NCBI GenBank assembly: GCA_026413225.1
Contig: CM048552.1
Location: 212,859,553-212,923,552, forward strand
Direction of reading: 5' to 3'
DNA length: 64,000 bases
Source: Otis tarda
Taxonomy: Eukaryota > Chordata > Aves > Otidiformes > Otididae
Of this stretch, positions 13,401 through 26,456 are shown piece by piece. How positions within the stretch are numbered: position 1 is the first letter of the stretch; each line of letters starts with the position of its first letter. Under the pieces are notes generated by a model. It did not search any database. It was not told the origin of the DNA and saw only the letters and a program-made list of their open reading frames with translations. The translations under genes and the position numbers were made by a program.

Positions 13401-16400
13401 GAAAGATTTCAAAATCTGATCTCTGCTATTCTTACTCCCAGCAAGGGAAAACATCTCCTAGAGCATCAATTTGAGTCTCTGTAAACACCAGTGGTCACAA
13501 AATCTATTCCTGCTCGTTAATGAACTCCACAAATCCCTTTCACCTGCAGTGCAATGTGCAATTCTGGTCTTAGCAAGAAGAAATTAAGCTGGAGCAGGTG
13601 CAGAAGGGGCTGCTGCCATCATGAGAGGGCTGCAGAACTTGTTTTAGAAGGGGGAAAAAAAAAAGAATTTTGTAGGATTTTGGTCAGTTCCAAGGCTAGG
13701 AAGGAAAGCAATTGCTCTCTATATAAACACCTGAGAAATGGCAAGAAGGGGAAAGGACAATTTTAGCTAAAAGCCAGTCCTGTCACAGGAAGAAGAAGCC
13801 ACAAATACCCTCAGAAAACACATATCAAGGACAGTCTCATTCATGTAGGACTTTTTTTTGGGGGCGGGGGGAGGGATGTTAAAGCTGAAGGTGTGTTGGA
13901 GGCTTTATGCTCAAAGAAATGCCAGAGGTGGCACACACTTTGAAGAATGGATGGCTGCAGAGGCACGATGAGGTTTTGGCATTGCCCTAAAATGTCACCT
14001 CAGCAGGAGCACTGCCGAGCCAGGAGAGCAGTGGTGAAGTCCCTGACCAAGCCTTGGCTCCTGCAAAGCTTCAGAGTAGTTGGAGACACCTTCCTTGCTT
14101 TGATGTTGAAGAAGAGCTTTCTATCATGAGGCGTCCACAGTGCTTGATCCCTCGGGACCTTAATTTCTGGCTGAGCCTTGGTTTCCTTTATCTGCTTAGC
14201 TTAGGTGTTTGCTGTTTCTCTTCATTCCTATTTCTACTTCTCAGGAGCAGTTTTGGGGACCACTAAGACTGGGAGAAGCTTATGCTCCTCATGCGGTCTG
14301 GACATGGTCAGGAGACCACAATAATACAGATAAAATCTTCTACCAAGTCTAGTTTAGTGGGTGAGCTTTTTGTGATGCTGAACTTGGGCCTACATGAAAT
14401 ACTTAAATTTTGAGAGCATGTGTTATTCCCCAGGAGATAAGTGGGTTTGATTTCTGCCAGTCTGTCCCAGCAGCAGGAAATTTGCAGCACTGGATTTAAG
14501 ATCAGGTTATATGAGGATTGCCTGCATCAGCGAGAAGACGGAGTTGGCAAGAACAGCCATGTGGCAAGAAGCAAACATTTGTTATTTGCCACCAGGACAG
14601 CAGTGGCCTCGGCAAAGCCCCCTCCCTGGAGCAGCGGTGTCCCCTTGCCAAGCCGTGTGGTCACCTGTGGCCGGGGCCACCATACCCTCCTGGTCTCCAC
14701 TCCGGCTCTGAAAACATCTCTGCTTGAAATAAAAGACAGAACATGCAGGAAAGAGCTGCCACTGTGCTGCGGAGCCAAACGAACTTGTCAGGCTGCCAAG
14801 GTAGGAGCTTAGGAAGCCCTCCTTTTTCATCTTCCCTTTCTTTGTGCATGGAAATGGACTTGCCATGAGTAATTTGCTAGCGACTAAAGCTGATAAGTTT
14901 GGCACCCTGCAGACCCTTGCTGGGGAACAATATTGGCTTTTCTTCTGAATTACTGGGTGGAAGATACGGGGCTGGAGCTCTGTGCGTTTTCTCCTCCTTG
15001 CTTGGAGCCATGCGCTGCCCCGAGCCAACCTCTAAGGGACATCCTTATGCGAACTGTTTTGGTGGGAGAGTGGAAGGAGTGCAATGCCACAGGCTCTTCT
15101 TCAAAATTTCTGGATTTTTAGCTGGGTAAGAACAGGAAAACCCAAGCTGTAGGGGCCAAAATCTCTGCATTGATCTATCCCAGGCGACGATTTGGTCTTT
15201 TGTTTGATCTTGTTGGAGAAAGTTTTCAGGGGAAGAGGGGTGGGAGGGGAGGACCGTAAGCATGTTGGACACATTCAAGAATGAAAAAAAAAAAAACAAA
15301 GAAACAAAGAAAAGGGAAAGCTCCCTGGAAAGTCATATCAATCAGGAATATCTTAAATGTATTTCTAAAATCTTACAGCAAAACTGAAGGAGGCAAAACA
15401 CATATATTGCTGCTATTGCAATTAAACACCACCATAAACAGTAGCTCTTTGGACCACAGAGAGCAAAGCAGTTCAAGTGTCACTCAGACTGGCTTTTTAG
15501 ATGGGGTAAACTGGTATAAAGTGGCCTCAGAAAGAGCCTGTATCTGCTAATGACTGAGTAACCTTATTTCATTATGGAGGGATCCTTGCTCACCTTATCC
15601 ATGCTGCGGAGAGGTGTTTGCAGTAAGCAACAAGTCCTCCACAAACCTCTTTCCCTGATATTTGTCAGCACCTGCTCGGCATCTGAAGCCACAGGGTCAC
15701 TCAGTCTCAAAACTATCAAGAACAGCAAGAAATGGAAGAGCTTTTTGACAACTGAAAGTTGTTTTAGGGGGCTAGGGTTTTTCTTGTTTAATAATAAGAA
15801 GCTTTAATCCCAAAGCAATGTGTCAAATATGGTTGATAACTTCTGGGAGTCCACTTGGAGATTCCTTATGCACTTTCAATATCCAGTCCTTGTGAACTAA
15901 AAGATGTTTGTACGGAAAACAACTGGGTATCTTCTCTAAAAAGCCTATAAGAGACTGAGCACGCACACTGAACGTTAAGGTTTCACTGTTAAAGGTTCTT
16001 GTAATGCCTGCCTGGAGGTGATGGGCTTTGAATACTCCGGCGCTACAAACACATCAGTCACAAATGGCTCCAGGTTTATTCTCCAGCATCCTGCTTTCAG
16101 TACAGAAATACCATTCCATTTTAACATCCTAGAAATAATCCCTCTTCTGCTAAAGTAAAAGCAGCATCACTCCTGCTCTGCTCCAGCTTTACACCTGTAA
16201 CGCTACAGACGTGAGAGGTAAAAGCCCAAGAATTCAGCCCCATTTTCACACCAGACACACAACCACATCCTGAGGTTTTGATAAGGACCTGAATCCCAGA
16301 CTAGATCCTGGGACTGGCTAATTAGTGCCTCGATGGATGGCATAAAGGGGCTTGACAATGTTATTGGAGCCATCTACTTGTCCCCTTTGCTGTAAGCTAC

Positions 16401-16406
16401 TTTTAC
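10405..16406. other. Non-coding stretch
   Basis: Apart from the CR1 copy at 12 kb, I see no exon. A G-rich run at 13860-13876 and overlapping frames around 14.4-15.0 kb (up to 148 codons, minus) are unassigned. Confidence 0.55.
11989..12241 (-). mobile_element. CR1 LINE 3' end, other subfamily
   Basis: Antisense copy with GGTTGGAAAGGACCCTTAAG, ATCATTGAGTCCAACCATTA, the CCATGTCCC..GCGCCATGTC stretch and CTTGAGGCCA. Its internal sequence differs from the common copies and resembles the one at 16.4 kb. Confidence 0.9.
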
Positions 16407-16825
16407 CATAGAATGATAGAATCATAGAATCTTAAGGTTGGAAGAGACCTGCAAGATCATCAAGTCCAACCGTCAACCCAGCACTACCCTGTCCACTAAA
16501 CCGTGTCCTGGAGTGCCACGTCTACACGTTCTTTGAACACCTCCAGGGCTGGTGACTCCACCACTTCCTTGGGCAGCCTGTTCCAGTGCCTGACCACTCT
16601 TTCAGTAAAGAATTGTTTCCTAATATCCAACCTAAACCTCCTCTGCCAGAACTTGAGGCCATTTCCTCTTGTCCTATCACAAGGAGAAGAGACCAACACC
16701 CACCTCTGGGAGAAGAGACCAACACCCACCTCCCTACAACCTCCTTTCAGGGAGCTGTAGAGAGCAATGAGGTCTCCCCTCAGCCTCCTCTAGACTAGAC
16801 AATCCCAGTTCCTCCCTGCCTAGAC
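16407..16825 (-). mobile_element. CR1 LINE 3' end with internal 26-bp duplication
   Basis: Antisense copy of the same subfamily as that at 12 kb, extending further 5' into the GAGAGCAATGAGGTCTCCCC region. Inside it, GAGAAGAGACCAACACCCAC CTC occurs twice in tandem (16684 and 16710), a duplication of 26 bp. Confidence 0.9.
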
Positions 16826-18187
16826 AAGACATCTCGGTTTTAGATAACTAGGAAGATTGTCTATTTGATTAAAGTTCTGCAAAGCGTGAAGTCAGACCAG
16901 TACAGAAGACTATGAACTAGTAGCTGAACCACAGAGGGGTTAACCTGCAGCAAAGAGACAGCCTGGAGTGATACCATCCTAGACAGAGTTTGTATAGGGT
17001 GTTTCTTAGAGCCACAACTGCTATTCTGAGCTTTCAAATTGGCATATGAACTTCCTTCATTTTCATTTCTACACCCATTTTCCTTGGCATCGCAAACTGC
17101 ATCAGCATTGGTGACACAGGGTCGACGTGTCTGAGCCTTTCAGAAGGAGGACTGAGCTTCTAATCACCCTACCAAAGTGCAGCCTGTTTTTGTTGGGCCA
17201 CAGCTCCCGATAGGTCAGAGCAACACTGTAAAGAGCATTTCAGTTGCTCTGTGAGATCTTTGGCATTCCTTCCGCCGCAAAAGCGATCTTCAGCTTTTCT
17301 TGTCACTAGTATAAACTCATATCATGTGAGTTCCTGCATGCGGCTTCAAGGGTTGAGTGCTTTCTGCCCGGTTATAGCCAAAAGCATATTTGCCAAGACA
17401 GACACAGAGTCCAATCAAAACGGTTGGGTAGATTTGCTCCATCACCTCAAACCCTGACTTTATATTCTTCCGCATATCCAGGACTCATGTGCAGCTTCTG
17501 GGCCATCCCAGATGAGAAAATAGAAGTGGAACATTACATGAGGTTAATCTGGACTACACACACAGAGCAATGATTTCCTCTAAGCCAATCAAGGATTAAG
17601 GCTAATGAGTATCTCCCCATCTTGTAACAGTCCTTTTAGGGAAATAGAATAGGATAAAAATAGCCTGACTTGACCCCCACCCCCCCTAAAAAAAAGACTT
17701 TTATTACTCCTTGGGGTGATGGACTAAAATTAGAAATGCTGAAGAGAGGAACGCTTCACTTACCTGTCGTAGAATAACCATGGTTCCTGTATAAACACAT
17801 CAGCAATCACCAGGAATGGACCTAAATCGAAAGAAATCACCAATCAATGAACTGATACCCTGACTCGTAGCCCCCAGCCCAGGGACTGTCCCAACCCTAA
17901 AGGGACGGACACAGTCTCTAGGTGTGGAAGAGGGCCAGAAGCACTGAAACTCCCAATGCTTTTGTAATATTAGTTCCAGACAGTGAGAGACAATCCTCTA
18001 ATACATCCAGATTAATGCCTGCACCATGGTGAATGAGACCGGGACTGGAGGTTGCTTATGCAAGTAATATTTTGTAAACTGAGTCCTAGAAAGTTACCCA
18101 AGGATTAACCTGTCAAACAAACGGATACTGATTTATTATGTGTGTCATCAGATCCCGTGGTAGGAATTAAAGCGCATGGAGAAGGGG
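16826..18187. other. Nothing recognised between CR1 and the tandem duplication
   Basis: Unique sequence with short frames only; includes a C-run/A-run at about 17672-17696. Confidence 0.6.
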
Positions 18188-18257
18188 AGCCCACAAGACT
18201 GGATGAATTATCATCTTCCTTACAGCCCACAAGACTGGATGAATTATCATCTTCCTA
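18188..18257 (+). repeat. 36-bp tandem duplication
   Basis: AGCCCACAAGACTGGATGAA TTATCATCTTCCT occurs twice with a 36-bp period (18188 and 18224), nearly identical, about 140 bp left of the LTR. Confidence 0.95.
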
Positions 18258-18567
18258 TCGAAACGGCTTTCAGGAGCAGAAAGAAAATACCAAGCCCTCC
18301 ACCATAGCCTGCAACTAATACCTGCCTTGGACTGAGCATCGCCACACTCTGTTCCTCCCTGTTGTACAAATCGTACCATTGTGGGATTTACATGGTGTTC
18401 TGGTTTTCTTTAGTGAGGGGGGGCCTAAGGTGGCAGCTTCTGTACAAAACTGTTGGAAGTTTCCCCTTTGTTCAGTGGACTCGGCCAGGCCTAGGGCAGA
18501 CCTGCTGCTGGCCAAGGCTGAGCCAATTGGTAGCAGAATGTCCCGTGATGACGCCTCTGCAATAACG

Positions 18568-18575
18568 TATTTAAG
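18568..18575 (+). promoter_or_regulatory. TATA-like box of the LTR
   Basis: TATTTAAG followed by a purine-rich stretch, in the expected place for the LTR promoter. Confidence 0.45.
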
Positions 18576-19253
18576 AAGGGGAAAACAGAAAAAAAAGGAG
18601 AGAGAAGATGTGAAGCAGCTGAGCAGGGGGCAGAGAGGGGGAGGCGCGAGCCTTGTGGGCCTTGGAGGCCTCACCCTCTGGCCTCCCGCCGGGCGGCCGA
18701 CTGGGCCCAACTCGGCCCGGCCTGGCTGCAAGAAGTGGAGAGGAGATGAGATGTGAAGAGACCCTGAGAGGCGTCTGCCTGAGCCGGTTGTAAGGAACGG
18801 CTGCAGACACCAAGGTCAGTGAAGAAGGAGAGGGAGGAGTAATGTGGCTCCTGACCAAGATTCCCCTGCAGCCCGTGGTGACGACCATGGTGGAGCAGGC
18901 TGTGCCCCTGCAGCCCATGGAGGAGCAGAGATCCCCCTGCAGCCCGGGGAGGACCCCACACTGGGGCAGATGGAGGCCTGAAGGTGGCTGTGGCCCGTGG
19001 AGGCCCCGCTGGGGCAGCCGTTCTGGAGGGACTGCACCCCGTGGAAGAGATGACCCACTCCGGAGAAGTTCCACGAAGGACTGTGGCCCATGGGAGGGAC
19101 CCCATGATGGAGCAGGGGAGGAATGCAAGGAGTTCTTCCCCCGACCATGAAGCAGCAGTGTAAAACAACGCATGATGAACTGACCACGACCCCCATTCCC
19201 TCTTCCCCCCTGTGCCGCTCAGGGGGGAAGGTGGTAGAGATAATGTTAAGCCC

Positions 19254-19275
19254 GGGAAGAGGGAGGGGTGGGGGG
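19254..19275 (+). other. G-quadruplex motif inside the LTR
   Basis: G-runs of 3, 3, 4 and 6 separated by short A-rich or T loops, about 45 bases before the LTR poly(A) signal. Confidence 0.55.
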
Positions 19276-19317
19276 AGGTTATCTTGTTCCCTGTCTCATT
19301 CTCCTGCTAGTTTTAGG

Positions 19318-19323
19318 AATAAA
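19318..19323 (+). terminator. LTR poly(A) signal AATAAA
   Basis: AATAAA inside TTTTAGGAATAAACAAATAG, followed by a T-rich and GT-rich U5-like section. Confidence 0.6.
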
Positions 19324-19506
19324 CAAATAGTTTTCCCCAAGTCGAGTCTGTTTTGCCCGTAACGGTAACTTTAAGGATTTTCTCCCCGTCCTTATCTCAA
19401 ACCTCGAGCCGTTTTTCTTATATCATCTCCTCCTATTCTCTCGGAGGGTGGGGGGAGTGAGAGAAAGACTGTGTAGTCTGGTCCCGATCGGGGCTGAACT
19501 ACGACA

Positions 19507-22500
19507 CACAGGGAAGTCCCACGCTGCTCCTGGGTTTGTGTTTGCTGGTGTGTGATGCCGCTTCACGGTGCTGCCAGGTTTGGTGTGTGTGAGTGAAAAA
19601 TGCTTTCAAAGAACTGAATTTCTGCAGCTTTTGAGCTCCAAGTCATCCTTGCTACATGGCAATCGGTAATTGCTATATTTATGATGTGGGACATTTTCCG
19701 GTATGGTAAAAATGCTCTTGCCTTAAAAAGTAGGCAAAAAGGCATTCTGTCTGAGAGACACAACTCCCACGAGACACTGGGGATGTGAAGGCTGATCTTG
19801 CAGGACACAAGACATTTCCCTTCACGGTGACAAAGTGATCCAGACTCGTCACACAAACCTAAATATTTTGTTTCAGGTTTTAGCCATAATTTTTATTTTT
19901 GTGCTTTCCCCAGTGAAAGGAAAACATTTCTTGAGGGAATGGGAGGGAATAACAAAGTCTTTCCAACCCCCCTCAACCGTCTCCAAGTGAGATGTCCCGA
20001 AGAGACACAACATGGGACGGACTCAATCTTGGGGAAAAAAAGGAGTGATAATGCCCTGTGGCAGTGTCCCAACACACTTTCCTCATGGCAAGGAGAGCGA
20101 TTTCTCTTCCCCGCCAGCAGCAGCTGCACTCATGCCACTCAGTAATGTAGGACTTCTTAGTCTTCGGTGCTGATCCTGCTGGCTGAGGCTTCTGTAGCTT
20201 CTCAGCTGCAGTGGAAAACACAGACATTCCCATCCGAGCTATAAAGGTAGGATTTATCTCTATTCGCTCCTGCAGGGACTGCAAAGCATTTCCAGTCATT
20301 CCCCTTTTCCTCACCACACTGCCTGCACCACCTTTACGTTTTTACATATTTGAAGACAGATAACTAGCCCACTGAAAGTTGTTGGAGTGTGCCATCTAAG
20401 TGCCTTCACCACCTCAATTTAAATATCCAGTTACTGAAACCATCTATATGATCCCTCTGCATTGCCCGGAAAAGGAACTGGTGTCCTAAGAGCAGCCAAA
20501 GCATTACTGTTCATTATGAAATACTCACTAGACAAATTTTGGCCACAGACCATATTAAATGAATCAATTTTACCTTTTCTAGAGGATAGAAGACTGGTGA
20601 AAAATCAATATCTGAAAGACTGTGAGACAATTTTCCTAATTCTCAGGTTGAATCTTCTCTGTAGCACATCAAATTATTCCTCTTCTCCTTAATTCACATG
20701 GCTTGAAAATAACTTTCTAACCCTGCCAAGTAGTGAGCCCTGAGACAGACTGCCTAGGGATGCTGAAGGGCCTCCTCCACTGGGAACAGTCAGTGAAATC
20801 TTGGTTTGGCTCAGAGAGCAGGCACTGGGTGAGGTTCTCCAGAGCTCCTTCCCAGGTCTGTAATATGATGATCGTAGGGGCAGTGTTAAACACTGGGTTG
20901 GGTAGCAGTCCAAGTTCCTCAGTTGAAGGACATCTGCTATGGACAAGTCATCTTATAGTTCCTCGCCTCAATTTCCCTCTCTGAAAAACTGAGATCTTGC
21001 CCAACAAGGGAGCTTGTAAATATTGATTTGCATGCTAATCAGCCAAATGACCTAGGTGAGGTTACCCCATTGTGTGTCCATGTTGCCGAAGCCATGCATG
21101 TGGGATCTCTTCCCACAGGCTGGGCTAGAGCCACAGGTTCAGGTCTCAGAACTGCTCCTTCAGTCATTTATCCTTCTGCTGCTGAAGCAAAGCGCTATCC
21201 CATGGTTGTCCTGGCTCCCAGGATAAAAACTGCCCTGTATGTGGGCATCCTGCTCAGCCCAGCCTGTGGTGATGCTGCGAAGGTGTTGGAAGAGTATTTA
21301 CGTACCAAACAGTCTGCTTTTCACCAGGACTTTGGTAGACAGAGCCTGTTGTGGTTTATTTGTGTTTTTTTTTTAATTTTCTGAAAGTCTAGCCTTCAGC
21401 CCAAGCAATCAGACATGCTCTTGTCCGATGCATTGCAAGTCCATCACGATGCTGTTGCAAGGGAGATAGCACACAATGGGCAGTCAGCTTTCCCCACCGC
21501 TTGCTCAGCAGGGAAAACCCCGAAAGGGAAGGGCAGGGGGAGCAGCAGACTGCCCTCCCTGTTCTTCCCACAGGGATCAGTAAGAAGGATTGGGCTTGTC
21601 TGAGCACCAGGGAGATCAGCTGCCTGCTAATTCATGGGAGGCCCAGTGGAACAAAACGGCCATCTGGACCCTCCGACCCTCACTGCCCGGTGAGCATGGG
21701 GCACCTCAGTCCCACCTTCATCTCCTGTGTGAAGATCTACAGCTGTTTGTGGTGTGGGAAACGGGCTGAGCTAAACAAAATGAACCCGACACCTTTCCCA
21801 AACCACTCACGCATAACACGAGCACAAAGACATCCCTCTGGAGAGTGTGGGGTTTTTTTTTGTAAATTTGGTTCATTTTGCAACTTTCTGGGCGTCACTA
21901 GTTGAGTATCATTTGAACAAAGCATCTGAGGGAGGCAGTGGGGTGAGGCTGAACGGGCTTTAAACTACTTCTGGATGCAGAGTGATGTGTGATATGGAGC
22001 TATACATGCCACTTGCTTGCAAGCAGTGGTCAAAAGAAGCCAAGGAGTGCTTCAGTACAAGGTCTCCACCATGACGACCTCCACCATGTCTTTCTTGCAG
22101 GTTTTGTAGAGATCCCAAATGCAAGAGCAAGAGGAACCTGACAGAGCTTGACTCTGAAGGAGGAGAGCCCGAGGAACCTGGATGAAGCCATTACCCTGCA
22201 GTTGCAAAGAAGGGAGTTGCTACTCTAATCTGTTTAACTGGCATTTCTGCCCTCCTTGTTGGCACTTCAGGACCGGAGTCCAACCACATGACTGGCCATA
22301 CTGCCTGGGGGATCGCTCTGCAGCGCTAATCCTCCAGAGCACATGCTCATTAAGCATTGGTTAGGAGAAATTCATTCTAGTATTTCATTCTAAGTGCAAA
22401 TTCTGTTCCTTTCCCCTCAAGATCCGCATCCCACGTGATTTTCCTGTCTGCAAATGCAATGAAGAAAATGAATAATTAATTTACAAGGTGTGTGCCCTGA

Positions 22501-25500
22501 CATTTAACGACAGCCTGTCCCCCTCTGCACCCAGCTTGGTGTAGAGCCTGTTTTTTGGAGAACACCCTGGGCACTTAATAGTGTGAAAAAAAAATCAGAG
22601 AGGTAGCTGTTCTTTCATGGCCTTATGTCTACTTCGCTTGACTGGCAGAAACGTAATGTATCACCTTAGCTGAGCAAAGAGATTTAACACATCGCTGCTC
22701 TCTGCACACTGCTGCTTTCACCTCCTGCCCTCCAGCAGGAGATCTGAGAAGGATTAAAGATTTTGCAATGTATTTTACTGTTCATCTGAGAAACGGTGAA
22801 TAAAAAGAAGGTCAGACCTACACCCCTGGGGACAATTCTCTTTGTCGTTACCAAAAACGAGATTCAGATCAGGAAGGAAAACAATGGCTTTCGAATGAGG
22901 TTAAACTGACAAACTCTTGTTGACATTGAATGAGCCTCTTTCCGAGAGGCACGTGCCCTTGCTTTGATATCATACTGGGCCCTCTCCATGGTATGACCTG
23001 TGTCTATTGGTTTGTCAGAGCTTCAGTGTTTGATGTCTGCTCCCTGTGAAGGCACTTAGAGCCTACTCCCATCAGTTCTCCCTCCGCTTTTCAATGAAAT
23101 GAACACTCAGTCTCTCACAGTAAGAATTTCAGACCACCTGCCATGGTTTCTGAGCCCATCTTGGATAAATCATAGATACTTCTGATCTCTTGCCATCCAG
23201 CGCTGCCTGGGACATCCCTGTCTCCTTTGGCTGTAGCCTCCCATTTTGCTTTCTTTTATGCACAAAAGAGGAGTACTCCCATCTGCTCAGGTTATCCCCC
23301 AAAGTCTGTGTGAAGGTTGGCTGTCCAGAACTTGCTGAGAGATGGGTAACTTGAGTCAAACCCCAACCTTGGTGGAGAAGAGCCCAGATTTTGACTCTTG
23401 CTATGTGAGTGCTTTAGCTACTGGAACGTTATGTAAAACATGAGCATCTCACCCATTTCCCCTGTCTGAGCTTTGGACTGAAATATTTGTGGTACTGGCC
23501 ATTCACTTACACCTTCCCTTCCCATGGCACAAGTGTCTTCATCCTTGCAAGAAGAAATTATAATTTCTAACTCCTCCAGTGCAGATAACACAGAGAGTTA
23601 AATCCAGTCTCCTGGTTTTGTTACCCATCATCTCTTTTAATGTGGAGAAAACGTGGATTCCCATTAAAAGAAACGGTATTTCCCTGAATGCAATGGCAAC
23701 AGGAGCCCAACCAGAGAATTTGCTGATTTTTTTTTACACACAGGACAGCACTCCCTGAGTTTTTACAAGTATGAGACTCTCGTGATGGAGATGTGGGGGC
23801 ACGGCGAGCACCACCTGGCCAGCACGCTGCCAGCCACCATGCTGAGAAAGTTCCCTTGTTTATATCTTAATTGCCGCCTCCGCATGGACGGATCAGCTTG
23901 AGGTCGGGCTGACAGGTGACGTGAGGAATGCGAGGAAGCTGTCACCTCGGCAAGGCAGGTCACAACAGGAATAAGCTGCAGAAAACGTGAGAATTACCAT
24001 TTCTCACGTGACTGGTGCATCCATGACACAGCCTGTCTGCAGGCTTTGCATGCCCTGGGATATAATCTGCACAGAGCGTGTTTTCCTGGAAAAACTCTGA
24101 TCCAAGTTCACCGAAAATCAAGAAAAGCCTTTCCTTTGGATCAGATCTTGAGCAGCCACCGGATTTCTGAAAAATGCTGGTGTCAGGAGACAGAGGAATT
24201 TCTTTGAACAAGAGGAGCATTTTGGTGTAAATCCCTGTCAAATGCAGGTCCAGCTTCCTGGAAAACTGAGGGAAAAAGAGAGATTCAAGCAGAGCTGCAA
24301 GCTGGCACGAGAATGTATAGGTGATGGGGGGGTTAAAGACCCATCATGAAGCCCTGGATCCTCAAAAAGTTTCCTCAGTTTCTAGTCACGGACGCAACAC
24401 CGTGAAATTAAACAACAGCCTGCAAGGGTTGTTTTAAGGAACATGCAGATTTTTCTCTAGCTATTCCTGCAGCGCTCAGCTCACGGTGATGAGAGCCACA
24501 GGATTAGGTACTAATTAGATTTGAGGGTACTCCCATCGGGCTTCTCCTTCTGGTGGGCGGACGCTGTTCCCAGGGAAAACCTGGTAGTTTGTCGTTGGTT
24601 TTATTTTGTTTTTTAAGGGATGTGCCAATCATCCTGCAGATTTAGGATCTGAAACCCAGAAAATTCCAGCTGCTTTAAGTAAAAGCGACCTTTCCGACGC
24701 AGAAGAACACAGCCAACCTGCTAATCAGTTAGACAAAGAATTATAGGGAGAAAAGACTGCGAGCACCATGGTGGCTTACCGTAGTAAAACAGCCCAGGGT
24801 GGGAGAGGTCTTGATGCATTAGATACACAGATACTTCAAATTTCTGTACATTTGGGGTTTTTTTTTTCATGCATATAGTTCAAGGAAGAAAGCACAGTGC
24901 TAATGCACACTGCAGTCTGTCATTCAGCAAGTGCAACTGAAACCCAGGGAAACGATGCTCGTAACTGAAACCGCCAATAAATAGGGTGTAGTCTACTCAA
25001 CATGAGCGACAGGGAAGTGTCAGGGGTTGCGCAGTAGGTAGAGTTTCCAGTCAAAGACATCAGTACCCAAAATCAGGGCCTGATTTTCAACAGACCTCGG
25101 GTAGAACTGAAAACTTTGGAAAAATCTGGCTTTTCCCTGTAAAGTGAGCACTTAAACCATGTCCTGAGCTCTCCTCATTGGTCAAGTTGACCATGGATCG
25201 GCTGAAAATGTAAACACTGTTGTTTCTTTGCACCCAGCTAAAAAAACTCACTGGCCAGACCTCCAGCAGTATGAAGTGACTGAGATGCAGATGACTTCAG
25301 TGGAACCATGCTGATTTCCGCAAGCCGAGGATCGGGACGTCATGAAATGCCGAGGTGGTGATCTCTCTGGAGGCTGGGTGTGAAGGCTTCTAAAAGACAG
25401 CAGGTGAAAGGAATGTGATCCTCTGTGCCTTCCTCCGCAGGAGCTGCAGGCATTAATCACAGCCTGTGATGACAGCTCCAGGCTGTGCCATCCTGTTTGG

Positions 25501-26037
25501 CTTTGCAAAGCACCGCACCGGTCGGTGAAAGGACCACGGGGACTCAACTCCAGCTGCAGGATCTCAGAGCTTTTTTAGTCCTCTGCATGCCAGTACCAAC
25601 CTCCTAACAGAGTTACCCAAACTTTTTCATATTTCAGATTAGGACAAGATTGCCCAGTGAGGCTGACACCGTGTGTGTGTTTAGCTGTACTGAGGGTGCA
25701 AGAGTGCAACACTCTGATTTGACACCATGTCTTCACAGGAACATGTCTCACAGTATTAAAGGAAACAAAACTAACCTCAAAACACTTCAGACATCAGGAT
25801 GTGATTTTAAGCAGAACTCAAGACACAAGCTAAAGCCTCCACAAAGCCAAGAGCCCGTTATGTGATGCACGTACTCCCTAGCAATGGTGCACAGCAATGC
25901 CTAAGCATTTCCTTGCCTCCTCCTGGCCACGTGCACAGATCAGAAGAGAGCTGGGAGCTAGTATCAGTGTCACCAGTGTTTATCCACGTGAGCTTCGGGA
26001 CCATGGAGTGAGACAGAAGCATGCAAATCCTAGAATA
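19507..26037. other. Non-coding stretch right of the LTR
   Basis: Contains one MIR-like remnant at 20.9 kb. No coding exon or further LTR part recognised; frames reach 134 codons without motifs. Confidence 0.55.
20930..20992 (+). repeat. MIR-like ancient SINE remnant
   Basis: GGACAAGTCATCTTATAG then CGCCTCAATTTCCCTCTCTG matches the sense MIR core (gggcaagtcacttaacc ... cctcagtttcctcatctg). Confidence 0.55.
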
Positions 26038-26456
26038 GAGTTCCTCAGAGGTCAGTATTGGGATTGGCCCTGTTTAACATCTTTGTTGGCGACATGGACA
26101 GTGGGATAGAGTGCACCCTCAGCAAGTTCACCGATGACACCAAGCAGTCAACACACTGGAAGGAAGGGATGCCATCCAGAGGGACCCTGACAGGCTGGAG
26201 AATTTGGCCTGTGCAAACCTCATGAAGTTCAACAGGCAAAGTGCAAGGTCCTGCACCTGGGTCATGGCAATCCCAGGCACAAATACAGGCTGGGCAGAGA
26301 ATGGATGGAGAGCAGCCCTGAGGAGAAGGACTTGGGAGTGATGGTGGGTGAGAAGCTCAACGTGAGCTGGCAATGTGCACTCACAACCCAGAAAGCCAAC
26401 GGCATCCTGGGCTGCATCCCCAGCAGCGTGGGCAGCAGGACGAGGGAGGTGATTTA
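26038..26456 (+). mobile_element. CR1 LINE ORF2 fragment (reverse transcriptase C-terminal part)
   Basis: Nucleotides match the CR1 reverse-transcriptase region: a decayed PQGSVLGP-like start, then [24 protein letters not shown], and [18 protein letters not shown]. The frame is broken by small deletions near 26145 and again near 26230, so it is dead. It ends at GAGGTGATTT, with no CR1 3' UTR attached. Confidence 0.85.

Larger units (their letters stand above)
18396..19506 (+). mobile_element. Solo ERVL-type LTR
   Basis: About 1.1 kb beginning TGTTCTGG and ending CTACGACA. It has the layout of avian ERVL LTRs: a TATA-like TATTTAAG (18568-18575), a middle section of imperfect CCCTGCAGCCC/GTGGAGGA units (18860-19140), an AAGTTAAGCCCGGGAAG-like segment, a poly(A) signal (19318-19323), then CCCCAAGTCGAGTCTGTTTT and CCCGTAACGGTAACTTTAAG. 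No internal retroviral genes flank it, so it is a solo LTR. No convincing target-site duplication is visible (CATGG left, CACAG right), so the exact left edge is uncertain. The 200-codon and shorter frames inside it are not genes. Confidence 0.85.

Noticed and set aside
18571-19196. Long overlapping frames of up to 200 codons.
   Set aside because: They lie inside the GC-rich, repetitive part of the ERVL-type LTR and show no retroviral protein motif.
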